Positions 15,880 to 24,305 of a stretch of 64,000 bases of DNA are shown one piece after another (position 1 is the stretch's first letter; each line of letters opens with the position of its first letter). Source of the stretch: Fimbriiglobus ruber (GTDB lineage Bacteria > Planctomycetota > Planctomycetia > Gemmatales > Gemmataceae); NCBI RefSeq assembly GCF_002197845.1, contig NZ_NIDE01000008.1:496001-560000 (forward strand). The letters run 5' to 3'. The translations under genes and the position numbers were made by a program. The notes beneath the pieces are model-generated. The model was not told the DNA's origin and did no database searches. It saw only the letters and a list, made by a program, of their open reading frames with translations.

Positions 15880-17751
15880 ATGCCGTTTGCCGTTGCCTAC
15901 GTTCAAAACCTGGATCCGCTCGGGAACCGAATCGCGTCCACGGTCGTCGCCGCGCTGCCGGTCCTCGTCCTGTTCTACCTGCTCGTCGGTCGCCGTTGGC
16001 TGGCGAGTTGGGCCGGGGCGGTCGGGGCGGTCGTCGCGCTGGTGTTGGCCGCGACCGTGTACGGGATGCCGGCCGAGATGGCGGGCTGGTCGTTCGCCCA
16101 CGGCGCGCTGTACGGGTTGCTGCCGATCGGCTGGACCGTGTTCGGGGCGATGCTTCTTTACAACCTGACGGTCGAGACCGGCCAGTTCGCCATCATCCGC
16201 CGGTCGATCGGCGGGTTGAGCGGGGACTCGCGGGTACAGGCGATCCTGATCGGGTTCGCGTTCGGGGCGTTCATGGAGGGGGCGGCCGGGGCCGGGTCGC
16301 CGGTGGCGATCTGCGGCGCGATGCTGGTCGGGCTCGGCGTTCCCCCGTTCCGGGCGGCGGTCATTTGCCTGATCGCGAACACGTCGCCGGTCTGCTACGG
16401 CGGGCTGGGGTCGCCCATCCTGGCGCTGGAAGCATCGGCCGGGATCAGCGGGGATACCATCAGCGTCATGTGCGGGCACCAACTCCCGCTGCTCTCCTGT
16501 CTGGTGCCACTGTACATGGTCAAGTGTATGTGTACGTGGCGGCAGACGCTCGCGGTCTGGCCCGCGCTGGTGGTGGGCGGTGGGTCGTTCGCGCTCTTCC
16601 AGTTCGTCTTCGCCACGCTGCACACGTTCCCCGGCATGCCGCCCGTCTGGCAACTTACCGACATCGGCGGGGGAATCTTTTCACTCATCACGCTCGCGCT
16701 GTTCCTGAAACTCGTTTGGAAGCCCAAGGCGGAATGGAAGTTCGGAGACAAGGAAGCATGTGTCGGGTCGAAGGGCGAGTCTTCGGCGTCTTCTCACTCC
16801 GAGAAGGAAGGAGAGGGGAAGGCGGAAGACCCGCAGATGCACGAGGCACGCGAAGAAGTCGCGATGCTCCTGGGCGACAAGAAAGACGACGCCACGCCAC
16901 TCACGGCGTACCGCATTGCCAAGGCGTGGTCGCCGTTCGCGATCATGGCCCTCTGTCTGGCGGCGGCTGGGGTGGTTCGACAGATGGAAGCCGCCCATAA
17001 AGGGCCGCTCGACCTCGGGTTCGCCAAGTCGTATTACTCGCTCCCCGTGCCCACTCTGCACAAGGAAGTCCAGCGGGCCGAGCGTCTCGCCAAACCGGGC
17101 GCGACCGAAGAGGAAAAGAAAGAAGAGGCGGTGTTCAAGTTCCCGTGGCTGACCGCGCCGGGGACACCGGTGGTGCTGGCCGCGATCATCTCCGCGCTCC
17201 TTTTGCGCGTGTCACCAGTAACGGCATGGACCGTTCTACGACGGACGGTCGTTCAGATGAAAGTGCCGATTCCGACGATCGCCTGTATGCTCGGCCTGAG
17301 TTACGTGACCAAGTACGCCGGCATCGACGCGACGCTCGGCGTAGCGTTCGCCGAGACGGGTCAGCTTTACCCGTTTTTCGCCGCGATCCTCGGCTGGCTC
17401 GGTGTGTTCCTGACTGGGACCGACGCCGGCAGCAACGCTCTCTTCGGTAGCCTGCAAAAGATCACAGCCGGTCAAGTGTTCGAGTCCGGCGCGTTCGACG
17501 CGAGCGGGCTGACACGCGGCCAGGCTGAAGTGCTGATCTGCACCGCGAACAGCACGGGCGGGGTGATGGGGAAGATGATCGACGCCCAGAGCATTTGCGT
17601 GGCTACCGCCGGGACGAACCAGATCGGCAAGGAGGCGGACATCTTCAAGGCGGTGATCTGGCACAGCATCCTGCTGGCGACAATCGTCGGGCTGATAGTC
17701 GTCCTCCAGGCCTACGTCCCGCCGTTCACGCGGATGGTGCCGCATCCGTAA
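15880..17751 (+). CDS. lctP: L-lactate permease (LctP family)
   Basis: This 623-residue multispanning proton symporter should import lactate or glycolate. Family blocks include GAFMEGAAGAGSPVAICGAM, IANTSPVCYGGLGSP and the C-terminal LTGTDAGSNALFGSLQ with CTANSTGGVMGKMIDAQSICVA. A charged cytoplasmic insert lies near residues 290-340 (SKGESSASSHSEKEGEGKAED), and a second Lys/Glu-rich stretch near 405-420. It is longer than the usual ~550 residues because of these two inserts. The start at 15880 was preferred over an upstream ATG because it places the first helix close to the N-terminus. A strong hairpin lies after the stop. Confidence 0.93.
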   Translation: MPFAVAYVQNLDPLGNRIASTVVAALPVLVLFYLLVGRRWLASWAGAVGAVVALVLAATVYGMPAEMAGWSFAHGALYGLLPIGWTVFGAMLLYNLTVETGQFAIIRRSIGGLSGDSRVQAILIGFAFGAFMEGAAGAGSPVAICGAMLVGLGVPPFRAAVICLIANTSPVCYGGLGSPILALEASAGISGDTISVMCGHQLPLLSCLVPLYMVKCMCTWRQTLAVWPALVVGGGSFALFQFVFATLHTFPGMPPVWQLTDIGGGIFSLITLALFLKLVWKPKAEWKFGDKEACVGSKGESSASSHSEKEGEGKAEDPQMHEAREEVAMLLGDKKDDATPLTAYRIAKAWSPFAIMALCLAAAGVVRQMEAAHKGPLDLGFAKSYYSLPVPTLHKEVQRAERLAKPGATEEEKKEEAVFKFPWLTAPGTPVVLAAIISALLLRVSPVTAWTVLRRTVVQMKVPIPTIACMLGLSYVTKYAGIDATLGVAFAETGQLYPFFAAILGWLGVFLTGTDAGSNALFGSLQKITAGQVFESGAFDASGLTRGQAEVLICTANSTGGVMGKMIDAQSICVATAGTNQIGKEADIFKAVIWHSILLATIVGLIVVLQAYVPPFTRMVPHP

Positions 17752-17771
17752 GGGCGGCGAACGATTGTTTT

Positions 17772-17826
17772 GAAACGCCCCGGCCCGGCGCGGTCTCACG
17801 TGAGACGCGCCGGGCCGGGGCGTTTC
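17772..17826. terminator. Bidirectional terminator hairpin
   Basis: GAAACGCCCCGGCCCGGC and its complement form a ~27-bp stem with a single bulged base, centred on CACGTG. It sits between the convergent lactate permease and DUF1559-type genes, so it can end both transcripts. Confidence 0.75.
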
Positions 17827-17837
17827 TCGGCGTGGAG

Positions 17838-18387
17838 TTAAAAGTCTCTGTTGTCCACGACCTCACCACCGGCCCGGGTAATCAACTTTCGGAGCGTGTC
17901 GGCGGTAATGTTTTTGCTCGCAAAGCGGACGGACCCGTCTGCGAACAGAAGGATATAGCCGTCGTCGTAAAGAAGGAGCGACGTTTTCGGGTCCGCCTTC
18001 GGGTCGAACTCGATGTCAGCGGGCTTGGTCCACGGTACGGCTTTGGCGCCATTCACCGCCATGATCGTGTTCGAGGTGCCGTCGGTCACGTCCTTGATGG
18101 CCGTGGGCTTGTCCGCGTCAAAAAACGCGCCGTTGCCGACGAAGACTTGTAAATGCGTGGCCTTCTCTCCGGGCTTGGTCAAACCCGGTAACGCGTACAC
18201 CGGGGGCATGAGATTCTCTTCAAGCACCTTCTTGTTGTGTTCGCTGTCCCACGGCTCGTCCAATTTGAACTTCTTGTAAAGCCCATCCTGATCGATGTAC
18301 GGCAGGATTTGCACGCGCCAGCTGAGCAGCTTTTTGCCGTCTTTCTGCACATCCAAAGGGAATCCCTGGTAAGTGCTGTAATAGTTA
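17838..18387 (-). pseudogene. 3' part of an IS-interrupted DUF1559-type gene
   Basis: The reverse-strand frame reads NYYSTYQGFPLDVQKDGKKLLSWRVQILPYIDQDGLYKKF and runs through GTSNTIMAVNGAKAVPWTKP to LLFADGSVRFASKNI. This is the conserved C-terminal half of DUF1559 proteins. It has no start of its own. The 5' part lies beyond the IS630 element at 19561-20666. Deleting the IS and one TA joins both parts in frame as AMHNYYSTY, giving 552 codons including the stop. The interruption falls in the conserved NNFKQIGLAMHNYY motif, so no full-length product is possible. Confidence 0.9.
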
Positions 18388-18486
18388 TTCTCGGACTCGC
18401 CTGAAGTGACACAAGTCGGCCTTGAGCAACCAGGCCTGGATAGCGGAGGATAGATCCTTCACCGATCCGTCTGCGGGAGGGCAAGG

Positions 18487-19011
18487 ATGCGTCCCCAATA
18501 TTCGTTTCCCGAACCCGTGGTCCAAGCGATCGCGGACGCGCGCTATCGGCACCCGGACCCGCGTGTCCAAGAGCGGATGGAGATTCTCTGGCTCAAGACC
18601 CGGAACGTGACGCACAGTCGGATCGCGGAGTTGGCCAACGTGTCGCGCTCCACGGTGCAGCGGACCCTGCGGATCTATGCGGCGAAGGGTCTGGATGGGG
18701 TCCGATCGTTCGGCTGGAAGGGCCAACCCAGTGCGCTGACACCGCATCACGGGACGATCGAAGACGCGTTTCGCCGGCACCCGCCGCACACGGCCCACGA
18801 GGCGGCGCGGCGGATCGAGGACCTGACGGGCGTCCGACGCAAGGCGTCGCGGGTGCGCCAGTTCTTGAAAGAGGATCTGGGGATGAAATGCCTGAAGGTG
18901 GCACCCATCCCGGTGCCGCCCAAGAAAACGGTCGACGAACACGCCCGCACGCAGGCGGATTTTTTAAAAGACGGAACTGGAACCGAAGTTGGCGGAAGCC
19001 CGCGACGGTAA
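18487..19011 (+). CDS. IS630 transposase, N-terminal part (frame broken)
   Basis: The 174-residue frame carries the helix-turn-helix region of IS630 transposases (HSRIAELANVSRSTVQRTLRIYAAKGLDGV). A second winged-helix-like segment follows (TAHEAARRIEDLTGVRRKASRVRQFLKEDLG). After AdFLK the frame leaves the family sequence. The expected continuation TELEPKLAEARDGKRTVYFVDASHFVLASFLG is in the +1 frame from about 18968 to 19066, just after a T6A4 run. The first catalytic Asp (FVDASHF) lies in that out-of-frame piece, so this frame alone is inactive. Confidence 0.85.
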   Translation: MRPQYSFPEPVVQAIADARYRHPDPRVQERMEILWLKTRNVTHSRIAELANVSRSTVQRTLRIYAAKGLDGVRSFGWKGQPSALTPHHGTIEDAFRRHPPHTAHEAARRIEDLTGVRRKASRVRQFLKEDLGMKCLKVAPIPVPPKKTVDEHARTQADFLKDGTGTEVGGSPRR

Positions 19012-19068
19012 GCGGACGGTGTACTTCGTGGACGCGTCGCACTTCGTCTTGGCGTCGTTCCTGGGTGG

Positions 19069-19554
19069 GTGTGGTGCTTCGTCCGGTTACATGTCCGGGC
19101 CGCGTCGGGACGGCAGAGGTACAACGTGCTGGGTGCGCTGAACGCGGTCACGCACGAGCTGGTGACAGAAATCAACACGACGTACATCACGGCCACCTCG
19201 GTGTGTGCGTTGCTCCGCAAGATCGCGGCCCTCGGTGGGTCATTGCCGATCACGCTGGTACTCGACAACGCCCGCTACCAGCGGTGCGCGCTGGTGGAGC
19301 ACACGGCCAAGGCACTCGGGATCGAGTTGTTGTTCCTGCCGTCGTATTCGCCGAACCTGAACTTGATCGAGCGACTCTGGAAGTTCGTGAAGAAGGAGGC
19401 GTTGAACAGCCGCCACCATCAGGACTTCAAGAAGTTCCAGGAGGCCATCGACCATTGCTTGGCGGATCTGCCGACGAAACACCGAGAGAAACTGGCGACC
19501 CTGATGACCCACAAATTCCAGACGTGGGACAATGTGTCACTCCTGGACGCGTAA
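19069..19554 (+). CDS. IS630 transposase, C-terminal DDE part
   Basis: The 161-residue frame begins at a GTG. It holds the second catalytic Asp (LVLDNARYQ) and the Glu (SPNLNLIERLWKFVKKEAL) of the DDE domain. It is in the same frame as the N-terminal piece; the 100-bp middle segment is in another frame. Two compensating shifts therefore separate the parts, the second at GGGTGGGTGTGG near 19064-19072. Either the copy is decayed, or both shifts are reading errors. Confidence 0.85.
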   Translation: MWCFVRLHVRAASGRQRYNVLGALNAVTHELVTEINTTYITATSVCALLRKIAALGGSLPITLVLDNARYQRCALVEHTAKALGIELLFLPSYSPNLNLIERLWKFVKKEALNSRHHQDFKKFQEAIDHCLADLPTKHREKLATLMTHKFQTWDNVSLLDA

Positions 19555-19560
19555 AGTATA

Positions 19561-20666
19561 TGCATCGCCAGGCCGATCTGCTTGAAGTTGTTCGTGACCT
19601 GGGACCGCGCGGCCCCGGCGCGGAGATCAGCTACCATTTGAATCAGTGGCGTGATCAGATCGTCCGCCTTGACGGTTGTGGCGGCGATCGCGTCGTTGCC
19701 GTCCGTCGATACTTTCGCCGACTTTACAGCTTCGCCCACCATTTTCGCGAGCGGCAGGTAGCGCTTCAGTTTCTCTTCCTTGGTATTTTCCAGTTCCTGG
19801 GTGGACGCCGTGATCGCACCCTTGGCCAGTTCCAAACCCGCGTTGAAGGCTTTCTGAGCCCCCGTCGCCTTCGCCGGGGCCGAGTTCCGGGACCGGATTT
19901 CCACCTTCGCGTCCGCCCCGTCTCGGGTCACCGTGCCGATCAAGGCGTCGGAGAAGGCCAGCGGTTGGATCATGCGAACCACGGGCGGAACATTCTCGGT
20001 TCGCAACTCGTTGGGGAGGTTGGCGAGGGTCGCCCCGATGACGATCGGTTTCCCGGCAGCCGCGGCCCGCAGTGCCGGCGTGATCGGGCCGTCGCCCGCG
20101 GGCTGGTCCTTGCGGAATGCGTCGGCCGCCCCGGTGTAAATGCCGACGCGGGCCGGGTCGGCGAACGAGACGCGGATCTTGATTCGCCCGCCGAAGTTTG
20201 CGGGGGTTAGCACCACCGATCCGTCGTTTTGTTCGACCAATTCGCCGCCTGACTTTTTCAACGCCGCGACGATTTTCTCCCGCTCGTAGGGTTTGGAAAA
20301 GGAAACGAGCGCCACCCAGGTGTCGCCGTCAGCAGGCCGTTTGAGCTGGGGAATGAAAGCCGTGAGTGACTTGAACGAATCCGGATCCGACTTGGTCACC
20401 TGACGAATGACATCAACGCCCGGGTCTTCGCTCGGGGCCTTGTCGGCGGCCATGAGCGATTGCCAGACCTTCCCGGCGGAGAGAGCGGCGATATCGACGT
20501 GGACGAACAGGGCCGCGTCTGCCGGAACGGCTTTGAGTTCGGGAGGCAACGCGGGTTCCGGGTCCGCGGCGGCGAGGCGCGGCATCGTACCCAGTCCGCC
20601 CGCGAGGATGGCCGAGAATAGGAAGGCTGCAGCGAACGAACGCCGGACCGGGAAGGCTATCCGCAT
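19561..20666 (-). pseudogene. 5' part of the IS-interrupted DUF1559-type gene
   Basis: Starting at ATG 20666, a signal peptide (MRIAFPVRRSFAAAFLFSAILAGG...AAADPEPA) is followed by about 330 residues of an unusual domain. It contains VPADAALFVHVDIAALSAGKVW, repeated beta-type segments and a Lys-rich helix. It ends in RSQVTNNFKQIGLAMH, where the IS630 insertion cuts the gene. Most DUF1559 proteins start with a type IV prepilin leader; this one has an ordinary signal peptide and a long N-terminal domain instead. The gene is divergent from clpS. Confidence 0.88.
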
Positions 20667-20878
20667 GGGGTATCCTCGCACGAAGGAAGAGAGGCGAGTG
20701 GGGCGCACACGAGTCTTGGCAACACACAAGACGACGCCGGCGGGCAAATATTCCGTTACGCCGGCACTTTCGTCCGGTCGATTCACCGCCCGAAACGACT
20801 GCCACCATTTCGGGCGACGTTCGAATGAGGTAAAGTAAACCGCCGCCCGCATCTCCTTGGGCGTGGATTTGAGGACCG

Positions 20879-21205
20879 ATGCCGATGACGACAACGTACC
20901 CCGAGGAAGCGACCGATGTCCGCACGAAGCGGCAGCCTCCTTACGCGGTGATCTTGCACAACGACGACGTGAACACGATGCAGTTCGTCATCTTCGTGTT
21001 GCGGAAGGTGTTCGGCTACACGGTCGAGAAATGTTTGCAGCTCATGCTGGAAGCGCACGAAACCGGTCGCTCGGTCGTTTGGACCGGTGCCCTCGAAGTC
21101 GCGGAATTGAAGGCCGACCAGATTCATAGCTGCGGGCCAGATCCGGGCCGAAAAGATGCCGGCGCACAGCCACTCGGCGTGACGGTCGAGCCGGTCGCCG
21201 GGTAG
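20879..21205 (+). CDS. clpS: ATP-dependent Clp protease adaptor ClpS
   Basis: ClpS delivers N-degron substrates to ClpAP. The 108-residue protein has the core YAVILHNDDVNTMQFVIFVLRKVFGYTVEKCLQLMLEAHETGRSVVWTG, with the Asn-Asp-Asp loop that contacts the N-terminal amino group of substrates. The C-terminal ~25 residues (GPDPGRKDAGAQPLGVTVEPVAG) extend beyond the usual protein. Length and core match the family. No clpA is adjacent. Two alternative starts (MP, MT) are two codons apart. Confidence 0.94.
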   Translation: MPMTTTYPEEATDVRTKRQPPYAVILHNDDVNTMQFVIFVLRKVFGYTVEKCLQLMLEAHETGRSVVWTGALEVAELKADQIHSCGPDPGRKDAGAQPLGVTVEPVAG

Positions 21206-21423
21206 GATCAACAACCCACCGCGATCAGGAGGCCGCCTCCTAACTTCAGAATTCTCGGCGTGAAAGATTGGGACACCTGCCCGGTATTCATGTTAACATT
21301 CAATGATTGCTCGCCCCGTTGTTGTCCCCCGACAAATTGATGGGTGATTGTTCCTTCGTTCGCCTAAAAACTGACGTGCCGAGTGCGGCGCTGATCCCAC
21401 ACGACCCGCCCCGGGAACTTCCG

Positions 21424-22659
21424 ATGAATCGGCTCTCAGCACGATTGGCTCTGATGCTGCTCGTTCCCGCGACAATGGGGGCCGATTGGCCCCAGTGGCT
21501 CGGGCCGAAGCGGGACGGCGGGACGACCGAAACGGTCGAGCCGTGGAAGGACGCGCCGAAGACACTCTGGAAGGCCAAAGTCGGGGTCGGGTTCAGCACA
21601 CCGGCGGTCGCCAACGGCCGGGTGTTCGTTCACGCCCGGGTGAACGGCAAAGAGCGCGAGGAGATGATCGCGTTCGACGCCGAAACGGGCAAGGAACTCT
21701 GGCGGACGGCCTACGACCGCGCGCCGTATTCCAGCGTTCTCAACACAGGTCCCCAGGCGACGCCGACCGTCGTCGGCGACCGCGTTTACGGATTCGGCAT
21801 CACCGGCGTCCTCACCTGCTTCGAGGCCGAGTCCGGAAAGCAAGTCTGGCAGGTCGATACTTTCAAAAAACTCGAAGCGTCACTGCCACGATTCGGGGTC
21901 TGTTGCTCCCCGCTCGTGATCGGGAACCGGGTACTGGTCGCCGTCGGTGGGAAGGGGAGTTCGGTCGTCGCGTTCGACACGGAATCCGGGGAACTGGAAT
22001 GGCAAGGGTTGGACGAACCGGCGAGTACGTCATCCCCAGTGTTGTTCGCTTCCGGGGGTAAAAGCCGGGCGGTGCCGGACGTGGTGTTCATGACCACGCT
22101 GCGGGTCATCGGACTCAACCCGCTCGACGGGTCGGTGAATTGGGAATTTCCGCTGCCCTATCAGCCGTCGGGCACCGCCCCCACACCGATCGTCGCCGGT
22201 GACCAGATCATCACCAGCACGATGACCAACGGTTCCACCGCGATTCGTGTGACGGCCGGAGAGAAGCCGACGGCCGAAAAGGCGTGGCAGGCAAAGGGGT
22301 TGAGCGGCTATTTTTCATCCGGGGCTGCGACGAAGGACCGCTTGTTCCTGGTGACGAACGTCCTCAAGCCAGTCCCGCGAGCCGATCTCGTGTGTGTGGA
22401 CCTTACCACTGGTAAAGAGGCCTGGAAGAAGGAGGCCGTCGGGTATTTCCACTTCGGCGCGGTCCGCACCGGGAACGGTAAATTGCTGCTACTTGACGAC
22501 ATGGGCAATCTCAAGTTGATCGACGCGACGGCGAGCGAGTACCGCGAACTCTGCTCTGCGAAGGTGTGCGACGGGACGCTCGTCACGCCCGCGGTCGCCG
22601 GCGGCCGGCTTTACGCCCGCGACGCCGAACGCATCGTGTGCGTGCAACTGGCGCAATAG
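21424..22659 (+). CDS. Exported PQQ-like beta-propeller protein
   Basis: This 411-residue protein has a short leader (MNRLSARLALMLLVPATMGA), then WPQWLGPKRDGGTTE and repeated propeller blades: FDAETGKELWRTAY, FEAESGKQVWQVDTF, FDTESGELEWQGL, LNPLDGSVNWEFPL, VDLTTGKEAWKKEAV. This is the PQQ/BamB-like repeat common in planctomycete secreted proteins; there is no evidence that it binds PQQ. It is the first gene of a four-gene operon with DUF1549/1553, DUF1501 and EF-hand proteins, separated from the next gene by 41 bp. Confidence 0.9.
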   Translation: MNRLSARLALMLLVPATMGADWPQWLGPKRDGGTTETVEPWKDAPKTLWKAKVGVGFSTPAVANGRVFVHARVNGKEREEMIAFDAETGKELWRTAYDRAPYSSVLNTGPQATPTVVGDRVYGFGITGVLTCFEAESGKQVWQVDTFKKLEASLPRFGVCCSPLVIGNRVLVAVGGKGSSVVAFDTESGELEWQGLDEPASTSSPVLFASGGKSRAVPDVVFMTTLRVIGLNPLDGSVNWEFPLPYQPSGTAPTPIVAGDQIITSTMTNGSTAIRVTAGEKPTAEKAWQAKGLSGYFSSGAATKDRLFLVTNVLKPVPRADLVCVDLTTGKEAWKKEAVGYFHFGAVRTGNGKLLLLDDMGNLKLIDATASEYRELCSAKVCDGTLVTPAVAGGRLYARDAERIVCVQLAQ

Positions 22660-22700
22660 TCTCTCCGCTCGTTCTTTTCTGTCACCCGGAGAGTCTTCTC

Positions 22701-24290
22701 ATGCTTCGCCGGTGTGGAGGCGAATCGGTCTTGTCCAAGCTCCTCACAACGGCCGCGCTCACCGCGGTCTGCTTCGGGTTATGCGTTCCCGCGGCGGCCG
22801 CGCCGCCCGATCCGCAAGCACTCGCGGACCGTATCGACGCACACCTCGACGCCCGGCTGACGGCCGCGAAGGTGACGCCCGCACCGCCAGCCAGCGACAC
22901 CGAATTTCTCCGCCGGGCCTGTCTCGACATCACAGGGCGAGTTCCGAAGCCGCGTGACGTGTACGACTTCCTCGGTGACTCCGACCCCGCCAAGCGAGCG
23001 AAGCTGATTGATGAACTGCTGGAAATGCCACGGTACGCCTCGCACTCCGCGGCTGTGTGGCGGGCCGCGCTCGCTCCGGAGACGACCGCTGTCCCTGAAG
23101 CGCGGGTGTTCCAGACCGGGTTCGAGGCGTGGTTGCGGATCAAGTTCCGCGCGAACACGCGTTACAACGCACTCGTCCGCGAACTCCTGACCGTCCCGCT
23201 CAGTGCCGACGCCGGCTCGCCGACGCCTGCCCTCCGGCGGCCGGAAGACCCGAACCCGCTCGCCTTCTACGCCGTGAAAGAGGCGAAGCCCGAGAACCTT
23301 GCGGCCGCCACAGCCCGCGTCTTCCTCGGCGTCCAGATCGAGTGTGCCCAGTGCCACGACCACCCGTTCGCCCGCTGGACCCGCGACCAGTTCTGGAACC
23401 AGGCCGCGTTCTTCGCGGGCGTCGAACGCCACGGCGACGGCCTGTTCGCCCCGATGTCCGAAACGATCTCGGTCCGCGTCATCACTCCGATGGGCGGCAA
23501 GAAGCCGGTACCAGCGTGGCTTCTCGATGACCGGGAGCCGAGTCGATCGCCCGATGTCAGCCTGCGGGCGGCACTCGCCGGATGGGTGACGGCGAAGGAC
23601 AATCCGTTTTTCGCCCGCGCCGCCGTGAACCGCGTCTGGGGCCAGTTCTTCGGCCGCGGGATCGTTGATCCGGTGGACGATTTCCACGACGACAACAAGC
23701 CGAGCCACCCGGAACTGCTCGACGAACTGGCCAAAGCGTTCGCCGACAGCGGGTTCGATTTCAAGTATCTGATTCGTGCCATCGGCCGGACAAAAGCTTA
23801 TCAGCGGACGAGTGCCCGAACCGAGTCGGCGCAGGACGATCCGCGGCTTTTCGCGCGGATGTCCCTGAAAGGGCTGACCGGCGAGCAGTTGTTCGATAGC
23901 CTCGTGCTGGCGACGGGCTTCCGGGAGGGCGGCGGCCGGGGTGCCCCGCGCGAGCAGTTCCTGACCCGGTTCGCACTGTCGGGCAAGCCGGCCGAGCCCG
24001 AGACTTCGATCCCGCAAGCCCTGGCCCTCATGAACGGGAAGTTCGTAAACGACGCGACGACCGTGGGGGCGAGCCCGACTCTCACCGCGGTGTGCGAACT
24101 GCCCGGGCTGACGACCGGTGGGCGGATCACGGCGTTGTACGTCGCCGTGCTCAGTCGCGAACCGATGCCGAAGGAGCTGAATCGGCTTGTGAGATATGTA
24201 GACGGTGCGGGTAAAGATCATTTGGCGGAGCGGCTCGGCGACGTGTTCTGGGTGTTGCTCAACAGCGCCGAATTCCGGCTCAACCACTGA
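22701..24290 (+). CDS. DUF1549 and DUF1553 domain protein
   Basis: This 529-residue protein has a signal peptide (LLTTAALTAVCFGLCVPAAAA). DUF1549 occupies residues ~35-240 (LRRACLDITGRVPKPRDVYDFLGD) and contains CAQCHDHPF, a CxxCH motif able to bind haem c. DUF1553 follows (NPFFARAAVNRVWGQFFGRGIVDPVDDF... and TGEQLFDSLVLATGF). Unlike the protein at the right edge of the window, it lacks an N-terminal PSCyt1 domain. Function is unknown; these proteins are taken to be cell-envelope redox or polysaccharide-related factors that pair with DUF1501. The DUF1501 gene starts 15 bp downstream, so the two are coupled. Confidence 0.92.
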   Translation: MLRRCGGESVLSKLLTTAALTAVCFGLCVPAAAAPPDPQALADRIDAHLDARLTAAKVTPAPPASDTEFLRRACLDITGRVPKPRDVYDFLGDSDPAKRAKLIDELLEMPRYASHSAAVWRAALAPETTAVPEARVFQTGFEAWLRIKFRANTRYNALVRELLTVPLSADAGSPTPALRRPEDPNPLAFYAVKEAKPENLAAATARVFLGVQIECAQCHDHPFARWTRDQFWNQAAFFAGVERHGDGLFAPMSETISVRVITPMGGKKPVPAWLLDDREPSRSPDVSLRAALAGWVTAKDNPFFARAAVNRVWGQFFGRGIVDPVDDFHDDNKPSHPELLDELAKAFADSGFDFKYLIRAIGRTKAYQRTSARTESAQDDPRLFARMSLKGLTGEQLFDSLVLATGFREGGGRGAPREQFLTRFALSGKPAEPETSIPQALALMNGKFVNDATTVGASPTLTAVCELPGLTTGGRITALYVAVLSREPMPKELNRLVRYVDGAGKDHLAERLGDVFWVLLNSAEFRLNH

Positions 24291-24305
24291 CCTCGGAGGC
24301 GACTC

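Larger units (their letters stand above)
18388..19558 (+). mobile_element. IS630 family insertion sequence
   Basis: This 1171-bp element lies between TA dinucleotides (18386-18387 and 19559-19560), the target duplication typical of IS630. The outer 26 bp of each end form an imperfect inverted repeat (15 of 26 matching, including GTGACACA near the inner side). The transposase reads left to right, opposite to the disrupted host gene. Host reading frames on both sides join perfectly when the element and one TA are removed, which fixes the boundaries to the base. Confidence 0.92.

Noticed and set aside
18888-20210. 440-codon open frame spanning the IS630 element and the host gene
   Set aside because: It crosses the exact right end of the IS and runs antisense to the split DUF1559-type gene; it encodes no known sequence.
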